Shown in pieces: positions 11,331-24,994 of a stretch of DNA of 64,000 bases. Origin of the DNA: Trichopria drosophilae. Taxonomy: Eukaryota > Arthropoda > Insecta > Hymenoptera > Diapriidae. Each line of letters starts with the position of its first letter. The first letter of the stretch is position 1. The notes under the pieces were generated by a model that was not told the origin of the DNA, did not search any database, and saw only the letters and a program-made list of their open reading frames with translations. The stretch lies in NCBI GenBank assembly GCA_030407085.1, contig CM059587.1, positions 43,746,501 to 43,810,500 of the forward strand, given 5' to 3'. The position numbers and the translations under genes were made by a program.

Positions 11331-12394
11331 AAAAAGATAAACTAAATTTTACTACACGATAAACAACTCCATTATTTTAAATTCAACAACTGCTTTTTGA
11401 CCTAGATATAGTGTGTTCTGATCCGTAGTGCATAGTCTTATACATATAAGAAAAATTATATTATTATAATACACTTGTCGAAGCATCTTGGATCTAACAA
11501 TGTTCGGACCCCCTTCCATTCTTTCTTTTTTCTTTAAGTCCATAATCACATATCGATATAATTTTATAATATTAATTGAAAGCAGTTAGTAAATCAACGA
11601 ATATTAAGGAATAGCCAACTCGCCTCAGGGTCGAAGATTCTGAGCAAGAGAAGGGAGTGAGAGAACACGCCAACACTAGTTTCATTTTAAAATACAAATT
11701 TTACTATGGTATCGATTTTTCTTCATTATTTTCTACTCCATCAGCAGATTGTTCTCGATAGTTTTATTCCAGAAATATGAATTTACATATTGTGATTTTT
11801 ATTAGCCTGGATATTTGAATGGACCCTGAAAACGCGCGCGTCCTTGGTTGTTGGTTTGATCCACACGCGTTTGATTTTTACTCCACCGTTGAAATTGGTC
11901 GGAGCTGAATAAGGAACGGGCTATAATTAATACGCCTCTAATTTGTTGAGTATCTTTATTTCAATGGACAAGTTACTCGCGACAGTGCTCGACGACAACT
12001 GAGTTCCAAGTCCGAATTTACATTAACGATTGTACACACAACGCACACAACTATATCTATGTTTTTCGCATACATTCAACGTAAAACGATCATCTCGCTT
12101 GCCGACAGACCCAATTGCTCAACATCAATCAAAATTAAAGAATTTACTACATTTTCTAATTTTTGCTTAGTCAAATATGAAAAAATTGTACAAATTCTTA
12201 GCATTTCGGGTTTAAACTGTCGAAAATATTGTTCACGCCTTAGTTGTATTAAACAAAAAATAGTGTAATCAAACTATGTGCATCAATTGCAAACTTTGAA
12301 TTTGACACAGACTTAAAAATGTAGTCACTCATAACACACAGTAACAAAGGGAATAAATTTATTCACCTCAACTTGGATAATATCTTATTATAAT
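11331..12394. other. gene-free stretch
   Basis: No recognised gene, RNA or repeat. The 65-69 codon frames carry no domain. Confidence 0.45.
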
Positions 12395-12880
12395 TTTGGA
12401 ACCACACGGGTAGCCCCAAAGCAATTTTCTTTTTCTTTTCTGGACTGTTCTTTTGTTGTTTTTAACAACGTCGGCGTTACCTTTTCCGCTTTTCCGAAAG
12501 TTTTCCACATTGAGATGCATGTAATACGTGCTGTGTTATATACGGCGGGATGTTGCACGCCGCCGTCCTCGCGGTATCTCGCGGGGGCATCGCAAGCAAC
12601 AGCCTCGTGTCGGAAGGAAGCAACGCGGGCATCGCGGTATTTCCGGTGGGCGAAGATGAAGGGGCCAGGGGGCGGGCGCCCCCCGGGAAATACGTCCCTG
12701 GTATCTGAATAAATCGAAATACCCAAAGTGATTCACGAACTTAAATTAGTTTCTGCTTGCCATGCGGGTAGATGGGTGGCGGGGGGTGACGGGGTTGGAA
12801 GGAGACGAACGTCACGCAGGAAAAGCGAATCGAATAGCCCCACCTGACTTTTCCTTTTATATCCGTTCACTCTTACCAGC
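12395..12880. other. GC-rich island
   Basis: A CpG-containing GC-rich patch, including 'gggcgggcgccccccggg' near 12670, in otherwise AT-rich DNA. Overlapping frames on both strands (12388-12726, 12515-12712, 12536-12736) reflect the lack of AT-rich stops and not a gene. It might be a regulatory region or a 5' non-coding exon; nothing in the sequence decides. Confidence 0.35.
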
Positions 12881-15559
12881 ATCCTGGCTCATTTTCACTC
12901 CTGCTCATTCGGCGATCTTCCGGTCGTAAACGCGCGAATCAATGGAGATTTCGAGTTACAGGTTTGCAAAGCCAGTAGAGATGCTGAGCATTTTCTCTTC
13001 CCAACGCCATTGATAGTAGGTTTACTTTGACGATCATTGAATTTATTCTCCTTTTCTGAAGATTGCGAAAAAATAACGTCTATTACATCAAGATGGAAGA
13101 TTGAAGAATCCGAATGAGATATTTCAAAAAGGATTCTCAATATTTAATTACTTCAGGAAAGTTTTATTGTAGAATTCGATCATTTTGTTTATATAATAAG
13201 AAGTACGTTCACGTTCAGTCTAGACGAGAAAACAATTTACTGAAAGGAGTGAGTCGGTTGGAATGTCAAATTCATTGATGTTTATTTTTAAAGCTCCGGT
13301 ACCTCCCTTTCCATCGTGTTTCTCACCATTTTTCTTCTTTTGACACGTGTCTTTCATGGAGGACTATCAATCTTAAACGCGAGGAGACATTAACGATTTG
13401 TAATGCAAACGATCTACTGCAGAACTCACTACTGCTCGCCGAGAAAAGTCTGAAGTAAGGGCAAAGAAAGAACGAAAGGAGAAAAATTAGATAAAAATGC
13501 GATAGCGTTGAATAAAACGAATATAATCAGGTTTCCCTTATGTATTCTTGTCCTTCCGTTCTCATATAATTGAGCATATAAATTATTGTTCCCAACTGTG
13601 TTTGATGAGTAAGACAGATAAGGATTGTAATTAAACGCACCTCGAATTTATTTTCCCATGTTTGTTTAATTGATGGAAATTACTTCAGGGTTGAACGAAT
13701 TAACATATTACTGTCGCAACCGGCCTAAACTAATACCCATCGTTGACATTCATTTAACGCAGATAACGATGCCATAATGTAGGGACGAGATTGGGATAAT
13801 ATGAGTTTATGCGGGAAAATGAGCCTCATATTTCTAATAATGTAAATAAACAATGCCTCCTGTTGCGGGCGTAAGATAACCATTTCTAGACCTATACATT
13901 AGATAGGGTTTTTCTAAGTCATCATTTGTAAAACTGGTATTTTCACTCTATGAAATCGAAAAATATTGTTCGCACCACGTGTGCAGAAAAGTCCCTGGGA
14001 TGCGCAATCACCAACTGAGGTGTAAAGGTACTACTTTACATCCTTGTTACGAAAAGTACTATTAGGGTCCAAATGTTTGATGGTTACAACTCTTTCATGT
14101 TAACGTAATCGCAAGGTTATACGGTGTTCTCTCAAGTTCCATGTAATGTTACAAACTTAGACATGAAACGTTATTAGAACCTTACATTGGTACTGATGTT
14201 CAATGGGAACCGTGATAATGTTCAATTTTGATGAAAATTATTGCATTATATCAAAACAATATAAGCGTAGATCAAATTCTTTACAGATAAGGTTTGAATA
14301 GTCAAACAAATGGTTTTAATATTTAGATTCATGAGATAAAGGTTGTTATACTTTGATACAGTGTGTGCGTATCATAATTAAGCTTTTATAAAACAAATGT
14401 TTGAACACTCTTGCAGTGATAATTCACGGAATGCCTGTATAATTTCACAGTCAGGCAAAGTGCGAATAGGACCATTCTACTTGCAACGTGATTTTACATT
14501 AGTATAAACTGATATTTTGTTTACTGTAAATAATAGGGAAAATGTCATTATATAATTAGCGAATCTCAATTACAAGCTCAAGTAAATATTTATTTGGTCT
14601 TCACAAGCAGATGATTATCTATTTAAAAAGCGCGTTTTTTTATATACGGAATCAATCCTGTATCATCACTCGCGAGGATAACACAACTCACCTATATTCA
14701 ACGAGACAATATGCGCCAGCAAATGGTAAACTTTAAAAACATATGCTCTTCTAGACTCTTCGTCTCACCGTAAACGCATCTGCCTGACAAAGATAAAAAT
14801 GTTTTCCTTGTTTTTAACAGACAGTTCGGAATCGTTCATAATTTCACTTTATTTCAGTTAATAGTAGAAATTAACTTTTTCTAAAGTGTCTAGTCGTTTC
14901 AAAACTGCATTATTGCAGTAAAATACGGAAAAATGACGTTTAAATTTTACAGTCAAGAATATAAAATAATTTCCAGAGTGTTAAGTATATTATCATTGTA
15001 GAATATATTAATTCTTTATGAATACAAACATTTAAAAAAAATTAAATGGACTTTTTTTCTTTATAAATTTAGATATTTTATTATATATACGTATTTCGTA
15101 AAATTGTAGTTGAAGACAATAAACAGAGTAACAAATAACAAGATTCATTAATACAATTATTTTATATAAATTGAAGTTTTGTACTGATTACGATTAACAA
15201 AAAATGTGTATTATAAAATTGCTATAAAAAATCGAGAAATAAAAACTCCTATGATCAAACAAAAATCTATTTTTAAATCAGAAAACCGGTCGTTAAGAAT
15301 GTCGCGTACACACCTGGCGGTGAAAGATCCAACTAGCCTCGTGTGTCCACGAGTATTTTATTATGTACTACGATTGAATAATTGTAAAAATACGAAAGAA
15401 AAGTTTTCTGACCTGTAAAATTGCGAAAATTAAGGCCTCGATGCGATTCAAATTCCACACTGTATTTAATCCAGTTGATTATAATTCAATTGGTAAGTTT
15501 TGTAACATATTGTTGTGATATCGATTTTATAAACGTGGAAATTATGTTTTCAACTTATG
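12881..15559. other. non-coding stretch with a less AT-rich patch
   Basis: No credible coding frame. About 13660-13870 is of more balanced composition than its surroundings, which would suit conserved non-coding DNA, but this cannot be shown without comparison. 14200-15560 is plain AT-rich sequence. Confidence 0.4.
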
Positions 15560-15567
15560 CATATTAT

Positions 15568-15784
15568 GGGTGCGGATCGAAAAACCGACAAATAAAAAAA
15601 AACCGACAGTCAAAAAGCCGACACATAACAAAATTAGACACATCGTCAGGAGGACAGTCATTTTTTTAACTGTCGGTTTTTTGACTGTCGGCTTTTTGAT
15701 TGTCGTTTTTTTGATTGTCGTTTTTTTGATTGTCGTTATTTCGACCTGACGGCTTTTGATTTGTCGGTACTTCGACCCGTACCC
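15568..15784. mobile_element. foldback element, CCGACA type, perfect 8-bp duplication
   Basis: Begins GGGTGCGGATCGAA and ends with the complement TTCGACCCGTACCC. The arms are built from short repeats of CCGACANTCAAAAA, and the right arm has about six copies at 15-18 bp spacing. It is flanked by identical CATATTAT octamers at 15560-15567 and 15785-15792, a target duplication suggestive of hAT-like or P-like insertion. It is non-coding; the 81-codon minus frame 15542-15787 is repeat (KKTTIKK-type). It is related to the elements at 41338 and 47162. Confidence 0.88.
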
Positions 15785-15792
15785 CATATTAT

Positions 15793-17000
15793 GGTCATAA
15801 CATCTCTATATATACATATATTGTTCAAACGCTTTTAAACATACATATACGAATATATATTAGCATTGAGGATGGTTATTACGTATATTTCCTGATCATT
15901 TCTGCTTTTGTCATTTACACCGATTAAATGTCACAAATATTGTCACCTGAGGATATTTTAAACAATTGAAATTATACGGATGAAATATTACGAGCCTTAA
16001 TGATATAGCTACCATTTTAAAATTCTTTTTTATTTGTTATACATTTTTTCGGTGTTATAAATTCCTAAACATCTACAATTCACTTTTATCGAATTGGTTG
16101 TATACCTCGGTTATTTGTTAATCGTATCAGTTTTCAAGGCAAATGTTGAGCGCGTGTCAACCATGTTCGTAGGACTGTACCTTGTTTCAAAGTAACCTGA
16201 TATAACTGTATCATCGTCGGTTAGTTGACCATCCATATGGAATGAAACAAAAAAAAAACACAGAAATGAAATAAATCACTTTATTTTCTAAATATAATAA
16301 CAGGTTTTTACGCTATAGACGAAGTTCAATAAAAACATCTATTTAATATAGAAATAATTGAAATTAAAATAATGAAAAAGAAGTGGTTGAACGTTTTTAA
16401 GACATTGCGTTGTTTATATAAGTAAAAATACCAATATAGTTTAGTAAATCTATTATAAATATTACATTATTATTTTGAACAATTGCAAAGTAATAATATT
16501 ATCATTTTTAATGATTACACGTTCAAGTGTTGCGAAAGATTAGATATTATTAGTGCTATGGAAGTTAATGTTATGGAATAGTACTGAATTATAGGAATGA
16601 TATATTATAAAAAAATATATCAATACTATTTTATGGATTACTTATATTCTTACATACTAAGTTTCATTAATATTTGTGCTCATGTATGATATCCTGTAAT
16701 GGTAAGGCTATAATATTTTTGAAAACTAGCTAGTAATTCCAGACAAATTTGACAATGTAATTTATGGTTTTTCTGTCATTACTAAATAAGTTTTTAGTCC
16801 TTTATACTCTTACGAGGTAAAGGTTAATTTTTTTTAGCTGGAGACTATTCAAAGGTTAAGGCAATCTCACGAGACTAATCAGGCGTTGACTTCCCCATAT
16901 TCATCTCGGTAAAAATTCGCTTTGACATTAAAGAAATTTGGTGAGTTTAGTGCCCTGAAAGACTTACGAAATGTAGAAATGAAAGGGCATCTCGCAAGAT
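15793..17000. other. gene-free AT-rich stretch
   Basis: No coding frame, RNA gene or repeat was recognised. Confidence 0.45.
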
Positions 17001-18260
17001 TTGTCATTGTTCTTCTGATTCTTATATTTGAATTGTAGGGAGGAGTGGAGGCCCGTGTCCTCAAATCTCAAGGGTGTAAGAAACTCTCCGGGGAGACCGG
17101 AAAAGTCAGACACTAAGTAGGGAGTGAAGTCTGAAAGCCGGACACGGGTCATTAAGAATGGAATTCAGTCTTATCAGCGCATGCCATCGTGCTGTAATGA
17201 AAAAGGGGATGCTAACTAATTATCCACGGAGAATAAAAAAACTTGCCTCATGAGGTTCCCGGCATAATTAGCGTGGAATCAGTTGTTGTACAATAACGAC
17301 ACCGCGAATGCGCACTACCATTTCTCATTCTGTGCGGTGTAGAAATTTTAATTCACCCTTGGCCTCATCCGAAATTACCACGTTCGCAATAAACGTGGTC
17401 GCGAACTTCTTGGCTGAATTAATATTAATCAACTATTTCGCAACGAATTTCAACACTTCTCGAAATAAATTTGGACACTTTTTGTGACATTTAGTTCCAT
17501 TACTGAATTAATTCAGTGCAGTTTCGGAAAAGCAACAGTTACGTAAACGGCTTAGTCGAGGCGAAATAATTTACAAGATAGAACTTCTTAGAATGTTCCA
17601 AAACGGAGGAGGTTCAGAATCCCCATAGTTCTGGCAAAGTCTGAGACAATTCGGTGGATAAGTGAGTTTAGATTCTGTTCTGCAGAAATAGATAAGTTTC
17701 TTTAAACTTATAATTTGTGTAAACTCCAGTATTCGTAAAGGATACGAAGCGACTAAACCTAATTTTCGAAATGTGTATCTTCTGTTTGTAAGATATCTTT
17801 CGAATGAATAAATAATTGACACAAAGAACTAAAGACCACCTGTTTCGTAATAATATTTCAGATAAAATTTGTTTCACTTGTAGCAGAAAGATCGAAGATT
17901 TGAGGCAAACGACTGGGAGTTTCGACACTTGTCTCGTTTCTTTTTCTCGGGAAAACCCTTCATTTTCCAGCTTCGATACGAGGCGCCACGGAGTTACGTC
18001 GGATTTACTCTGTAGAGTGCACTAGACTCTCGAGCACACTCGACCCCTTCTCTTTCGTACCACCTGACGAGTTCGAGTCACTTGGCTAATGTAAATACAC
18101 TTAACGGCACGGGTAATTTTTGTCCTATACGGCCTTTCGCCAATCGACCCACGTGTTGGCGTAAGTCCAATTTTAGCCGTAAATAAAGATCAGAAAGCTC
18201 TGTGTGCATTATAGTCGGTCAATATCGATTATTTGACGATGATATCAAAAGCCAATGAAA
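17001..18260. other. balanced-composition non-coding stretch
   Basis: Less AT-rich than its flanks. Short frames on both strands lack domains. Contains CCCGGCATAATTAGCGTGG near 17258, which resembles a motif at 22139. It may hold conserved regulatory DNA, which is unproven. Confidence 0.35.
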
Positions 18261-21094
18261 CGAATCTCGTTCGAACCAATATTTATACACCTTAAAAATA
18301 TCGCAAAATGATACCGTTTTTAATATCTACTTTAAGTTTAGAACAATTTTCTATTTTTTCTTACCAAATTTTTTTATGGCAAATTAAATCATCGTCGTTT
18401 ACACTGTATGCACTCCTTTATGTTTTTAAATATTGCACCATAAGTCGAATTGACAGTTTTATTATCATAATATTTTTAATATTGTTACAGTTTGCGTACC
18501 CTCATGTCGTCGAATCCTTTCCCATCATAGCGTGTTCTGACAACAGCGTAATTCATTTCTATACTCCACCCAACTAGAGCCAATAGTACTGCTTCACACA
18601 CAAAACAATTGAAAGCTGAGCTATTTTGATTGCTTATAGCCTCGCTTTCAAGATACACTCAATGAAATTTTAGCCCCTCTATTGTTATCACCCGATGGCG
18701 AGTCGTTTTGTGAAAATAGTCTGTGTGATTCGAAACCTACCCCAATGCGCTGTTCTGAAAACGACCACAACTTTCGCAATATTTACTACGAATATTTATA
18801 ATGGTTTTAATGGCAGAACCGCATGTATCAGAAATAAATTCTCATGATAGTATTTGTTTATTGTAGAAAATGGTTAATCGTTCAAAAGAAAAACTAAAAA
18901 CCTACAACATAAACTACATGAATTAAAACAGAAAACATGGAAGATATAATTTATTTATAAAATAATATGTAATACAATGTACATTACAGCTATGCAAAAG
19001 AAGGCAAGGTTCGTTAAGAAGAGGTTATAAAAATAGATGACCACATGAACATTTTTGTTTGCATTTCCTAATTACTTATTATGTGATGAATACGTTACAA
19101 TACGTTGGTGAAAAATAAATTGTGGTATAAAAAATGAATCAACTTTTGACATGCAAATTTACTTCGCGCTGTGATGTGCTTCTTATTACGATATGTTTGA
19201 AATTTCCACATCTATTACTCACCTAATAAAGTATGGTAATTGTGAGTATCTACCTATCACCAGATGTTGGAAGATGCGATGGAAAACTCAGAATATTAGA
19301 AATTTTTTCTCTATATACTAATTTACGATTTACCTGATAAAAAAAACGTAGTCAAAGCTTGAAATGCGTTTTCTAAAAAACACCGATTTTAAGTTGGCCG
19401 GTAGAATTGCTTCAAAACTACTTGTGGGATTATTTTTTTCCATTTTCAACGTTTTTTTCCATTTTGTTGATTCTATTAACAACGAATATCGTATATTTGA
19501 AGAAAAATTAGGTGATTCCTATGGACACAATGCGATTCAAGAGTTTCCCGGTCATATGATGCGCTATAAAAATTTTGATATATAGTTAACATATGCTAGA
19601 GAAGTGCTAAATAATTAGAATGGTTAATTTGCACCAGTCTCTGAGAGAAAAAATAAAAAAATATACCGTATTCATCACTTGAAGAGAATTTTTTTCTTTG
19701 CTCTCCTAAAAAGTAATCTATAAACCTTACTAATCGACAGAGATTATGGACAAATCGTCTACATACAGAAAAAACATTGATCGTCTTCTATCTTGACAAA
19801 TTTCGTCGGTTGATAGGGAAATAATACTTGCCTTATATATTCAAGATCGTAAAAAATGCATATTTCTGGGTTTATTAAAATGAAAAATCTCGACAAATAA
19901 CATATAAGAGTCGTACCAAAAATTTATGTAAAATATATCCGTCAAAGTCCCTCGTAAAACCAACACTTTAGGACTATTTTATGTGATCTGTCCCCATCCC
20001 GACAATTGACGCAAAGATTAATTTAATAACCAGAAAAGAGTGACGGTATTCTTATCTTCGGACTTTTTTTATTCTACAAATTGAATTGGTAAACGTAATA
20101 TTGATTCTCATTTTATTGGAAAATTATTATTATACGCATCTGCAAATTACCGTCATGGAAATATAATACACCAAATAATGTACCAAAAATATACTCGTAT
20201 TTGTCAAGAATGATTCATTTATTTTCTGAATCCACGATTACGTCATTGGTGGAAGTCGTTTGATCTAGAATTCATATTATTTGTGTATGCTCGAGAATAG
20301 CGTAGGTCAGTAGGTTAGCTTTTTGCAACTTGATTTATATTTATTTAGGTTAATATCGAACTTCGAAACTCTATTACTGCTCTCGAAGTTCTTTTGCCGT
20401 ATTGACTCCTCAAGGCTATTTCACAAATATTTCAGAATAACCCGAGAACATTTTTTAACGAGTTTAAAAGAAAAAATGAACAAGAAATAAAAAAGAAAAA
20501 CAAAAAATCTTTGTTTTATATTCTTGGAGATCACGAGATTTTCGATGAATTTTTCTAAAAACGTCAAAATCCGAAAACGTTCGAAAGTTATACAGTCTTT
20601 CAAAATTGGAGTGTACTTCCGCAAGCCCCATATACCTCCAATTTTGTCGATACTGCATATACTTCCACAATTTGATATGTTGACCATCAACATTAGCGGC
20701 AAGGTTATTTTAAGGTCAAAAATGAAAAAAAGCGCGTGTTTGGCATTTATTTGTGTTTATTCTTAAAAATACAAATCAGACTGAAAACTTTCTCCTACCA
20801 AAAAAGATGAAGAATCAAATTCTTTTTCTTCAATTCATCCTATTATAATATATTTTTTTTTGTGATGGTAAAAGCAGAGGAAAATTTATCTATTAGCTGG
20901 TACCTTCCCAACCAAAGTTGAGACGGTAACCAGCGTCTAAAAATTTATATATAGTTTATAGGGAACGCAGGAACTGTTTATATTTCATACAATTGGTCTC
21001 GTAAATACATCATAAACGCCTTAATGCAATTTTTTCCGAGGGAGGATGTCTTTCCCAAGGTTTACTATGATTTGTAAGAAATTTTCAAAAATAT
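18261..21094. other. gene-free AT-rich stretch
   Basis: Only short AT-rich frames. A short imperfect hairpin with 'agctggtacc' and 'ggtaaccagc' lies near 20896-20935. Nothing else was recognised. Confidence 0.45.
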
Positions 21095-21178
21095 CGGCTT
21101 CGTGATTCAGGCGGTTACGCACTGGACTACGAAGTCGTAGGTCGTGAGTTCGATCCCCGTCCGGTGAACAATTTTTTT
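21095..21178 (+). other. tRNA-like relic followed by a T-run
   Basis: Has an A-box-like TGATTCAGGCGG, a B-box-like GAGTTCGATCC about 35 nt later, and a run of nine Ts just downstream that would serve as a pol III terminator. The anticodon arm does not form a normal five-pair stem and no acceptor stem pairs. A tRNA-derived SINE head or tRNA pseudogene is more likely than a functional tRNA. Confidence 0.45.
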
Positions 21179-22000
21179 TTGCATTTGTTTAATCGATTCG
21201 ATTTCGTTTTCAAGCAGCAGCTCGCTGATGGTAAGACGAGCCACGTTGTTTGTTTACGTTGTTTATTAAATTTTATATAAAATTTCATATGGAAAACAGT
21301 TTTATTTCATGGCGCTATTGAGGTGGTGTATGCCTCCATAAAGGACATCAATAATAAATCTAGCCATTCCATATGAAATCTCCAGAACCTCAGCATTTAA
21401 TTTTTAACTGGGGATTTGCATTTTAAATAAAATATTTCGATCCTGATCAGCACCACTAAGGAAACCATCATTATACATCGCATATCACCATATTGGTTTG
21501 GTCATATTGAACTTTGTATTTTCTAGGTCGGTATCATATTCAGTGACTCAAAAACTCTATCGCATTATATTCTCATCTTAGGAGTGTAAAAAAGAATTCT
21601 AAATAAAGAAATTTGTAAATTAAATCCAAACACTCATGTAGGTTCCATTTTTGAAACTATCGATTTGGAAAAACACTAATTTTTTGCGTATGGTGTTATT
21701 CATTGCTTTTGGTATCGATAACACATTCGTTATATGAATATGATAGAAAAAGACTACAAAACTAACGGCACAATAACTTTGGCCATCCAATGGGGATTAA
21801 TAGAGAGATCTTGCAAATGTCAGTTGCGGTTATCGTATCAAAACATTGCATTTTGTGAATACAGTCACCAATAACAATTAATGTTCAAAATTAGTTTTCT
21901 TGAGACAATTAGGTTTAACGAAGCTAAACTAATTTATAAACGTCGATGGCAGAGTATTAGTTCAAAAATGATATCAGGTTAGTCTAGCCGGGGCGTTGAG
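21179..22000. other. gene-free stretch
   Basis: No recognised gene or repeat. Confidence 0.45.
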
Positions 22001-22900
22001 GAATATACTGGAACGAACATGAAGAAGTGGACGATTGGCCTTGGTGAATGAAATAGCCTGGCTGAGAAGAGTGGCTGGCTGAAAGAGCGAGGGAGGCTCG
22101 CCTTGAAGCGCCCTGTCCAGTTACAACAAAGTTAATTACCCGGATATAATTAGTGGAGGAGCGGCGTTAAAAAGCCGTAGCGCTCGCCCTCGGCCTCATA
22201 AAATATTCCCGAGTGCCGATGAAAATTCCGAAGTTGTTAAATCCCTTTATTGGTGAGTCGCGACCTTCCGGGTTTGCTCGTAATAAAGACAGAGTCTCGA
22301 GCACCTCCTCGGGTCGCCGTTGAATTTCCCGCGGCGGCGGCGGCATGGCACCCGCGCGTTCTCGGCGTTGCCTTTTGTAACTGCCAACGGGCCAATCTAA
22401 GTGACGTACGACATTACAGGACCCCGCGACCTCATACCGCAGGGCCATAATCATTTCATACACAATAGTCGGGAGCGCGCGCGCCAATCCTCCCCAGCAG
22501 CATGGACGCGCGGCTCGTGAACGCGCCAGGAGGTCATGTAAGAGTAATGGCTGCAATTTGTACCTACGGCTGCGTTCCGACGTGTTACGCGTGATTCACA
22601 AACTTCTACACGCGCATTCGTCCGCACCAGCACCGGCACTGGCACAAGCACCGGCACAAGCACCGGCACCCCAGCCAGCCTCAGCCGCAGTGCCGTATCT
22701 ATGCAGATCACGCGCGAACCTCGCCCCGAAATGCACCGCGCTTTATCACTTGTTTTTTGCCTGCTTTACCCCTGCTTCATTTCCCCGTGTTTCTTTTGCG
22801 AGCTTACTTTCCGCATTGTGCGGAATATGCTGTTTAATAAAACAGAGGGAGGGAGGGAGGGGATGCCGGTATTGCGCGTCGAAAATTCGGGAATTGTTTC
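22001..22900. other. GC-rich non-coding region
   Basis: A CpG-rich region with several overlapping open frames on both strands (22167-22556, 22250-22450, 22451-22711, 22558-22935). None shows a known domain, and the overlap is what GC-rich DNA without AT-rich stops produces. Contains CCCGGATATAATTAGTGG near 22139. A promoter or 5' exon of a host gene outside the window is possible. Confidence 0.35.
22622..22672 (+). repeat. GCACCG-type minisatellite
   Basis: A short tandem run of GCACCGGCACAA-like 12-mers and 6-mers. It explains the Ala/Pro-rich translation of the overlapping frames. Confidence 0.8.
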
Positions 22901-24650
22901 TCTTCTGGCTTATGGAAATTGGGCAGAGTAGGTAACCTTGACGTTTTGCTTATTCGCGGGCTCCTTCCCTCTCTGGCAAGGGTAAAACAACGCGGACTTT
23001 TCGAATCTCCCGGAGATATAAACTGGCGGATATACGCGCTCTTTTATTATATATTGACCATTCATTTCACAGTTCGTTACTGCATAAACCACTATATTTA
23101 CCCACGATTAATTTACTCTTGTTTATTTAACTACTCCCAGAAATATATACCAGACAGCTTTATGTTAAGTTTAAAATAATTGAATGCCCTTTTGGAATTT
23201 CGATATTTTTCGGTCAACATCGATAAGGACATTGAAACTTTATATTTAGAAAAACTTTTTGTTCAGGAAAAAACCATTGACAGAGACAATCTTAGCTTAT
23301 TATCTGGCAATGGTAATTTATCATTACCAATTTCTCATTCAGAGAATTACTCATTTCTGATTACGACTCTACGACAAAAATTTTAATATTCAAAATTATG
23401 CACTTGAGCGCTGAAATTGTAGCTAAATGTTTCATTTTTAAGAAAATCCTTGCATGATGATTGGACTAGTCTTTTCTTTTGAAATTGAAGTCCAAACCAG
23501 CTGATAAAATCGCCAATCTTATTTTATTTCGTTACACTTTTTACATTATTAACACTTTGGCTGGTTCCTTTTATAACATAAAGAATTAGATACCTCCAAC
23601 CCGGGTGCCTACGACTGTCTAAGTTCGCATTGCCTGGAAGAAGAAGGGACACTTCTGAGAACATTCTCATTTTAACACTACCAGGACATAACGGGGGGTA
23701 AAAATCAAACAAAAAATGTTTGTATAAATAAAAAAATTGTAACTTAATAAGATTGTAGCAAGTATTTCTTAATATAAAAAATAAAATAAATTAGTTGATT
23801 GGTGGTGTTTACTGCGATTATTCGAAGCATGTTTTCATAATAAGCAATTCCAAATAGGAGAAATAGATATTCTAATGAAAATTCTATTTAAAATTATTCA
23901 ATAATGAAGTAATTGAGTCAAGTTTTGTCTTGCCTGTTACTCAATTTTATTCAGAATTTCGACAATATCATGAATCGTCGACGTATTTGTAATTTGATCA
24001 ATTTTATGGAATTGGATATAAAATTTGTTATTTAAAGAGCAGTCAAAGAACAAACTAAAAGTCTGGACAACTATTTTTAATTGTATAATTGAGAAAAGAT
24101 CACGTAGTTCGGTGAATTATGATTAAAAGTATTTTTGTAGAAGAAAATATTTTACAAAAGTATACATTTCGTATTTTCTTTAATGTTCAAGGATATTTAA
24201 TGTCATTATGAAAAACTCATAAGATTTCAGTTTAAAATATTTTAAATCCGTTAAAACCGGTATAATATTAAAGAGAGTATCGATTTTATTAGTCATTTCA
24301 ATAAAAAGGGGAAAAATAGATTGTTTAAATAATAATTGATCATATTGAATGGTATTTACTAAGTCATAAGAAAGATTGCAAATACCATTTCGATTTATGG
24401 AATAAAATCAAATTTACGTGTGAATGAATGCACTCACTTCAACTAATACCTTCATATTTGCACTTCTCCTTTCGCGATTAATATTGGAGGAATCGAGAAA
24501 ATGTTTGATATTTGAACGACTACCGCATGAAAGTACAATTGTTCTGACTAGAGATCAAATTGGATAACGTTGATGCTTCGATCTAGTACAGTTGATGGAT
24601 GTTGGTATATATTTATTGGAAACACTTATGTGTGAAAAAATATGTTATAT
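22901..24650. other. gene-free AT-rich stretch
   Basis: Short frames only (22919-23179, 23180-23386, 23524-23712), without domains. Confidence 0.45.
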
Positions 24651-24994
24651 CTTAAAATTGTTATATCTTAAATTCATCATCAGGGGAGGCTTAATTTAAG
24701 CTTGCAATTGCGTTAATTTTCTTAAATTCAGTCAGTGTTTTGGCTTAAAGTCTTACTTTCAGTGAGCAAAACTGACTTTTAGACGATATTTTGACTTAAA
24801 ATAAGATTTATCGAGCTTATGGCATTTAAGTTAGAATCTTATTTCAAACCAAAATATCGACTGAACGTCAGTTTTGTTGTCTGAAAGTGTCTTACTTTAA
24901 GCCTAAATATTGACCGAATTTAAGAAAATTAACGCAATTTCGGGCTTAAATTAACCCTCACCTGATGATGAATTTAAGATGTAAGAATTTTAAG
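24651..24994. mobile_element. 344 bp palindromic element
   Basis: Begins CTTAAAATTGTTATATCTTA and ends with a near complement. The two halves are imperfect reverse complements along almost the whole length, with inner blocks such as 'gcgttaattttcttaaattc' mirrored at 24910-24935, around a short centre near 24820. It has no coding capacity. No clear target duplication was found. It looks like a MITE or foldback. Confidence 0.75.

Noticed and set aside
15206..15418. 70-codon plus-strand frame
   Set aside because: AT-rich, no domain, no neighbouring gene signals.
21095..21178. Functional tRNA gene
   Set aside because: The B-box is good, but anticodon and acceptor stems do not pair; listed only as a tRNA-like relic.
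22167..22935. Several overlapping 60-129 codon frames on both strands
   Set aside because: GC-rich sequence and a GCACCG minisatellite explain them.
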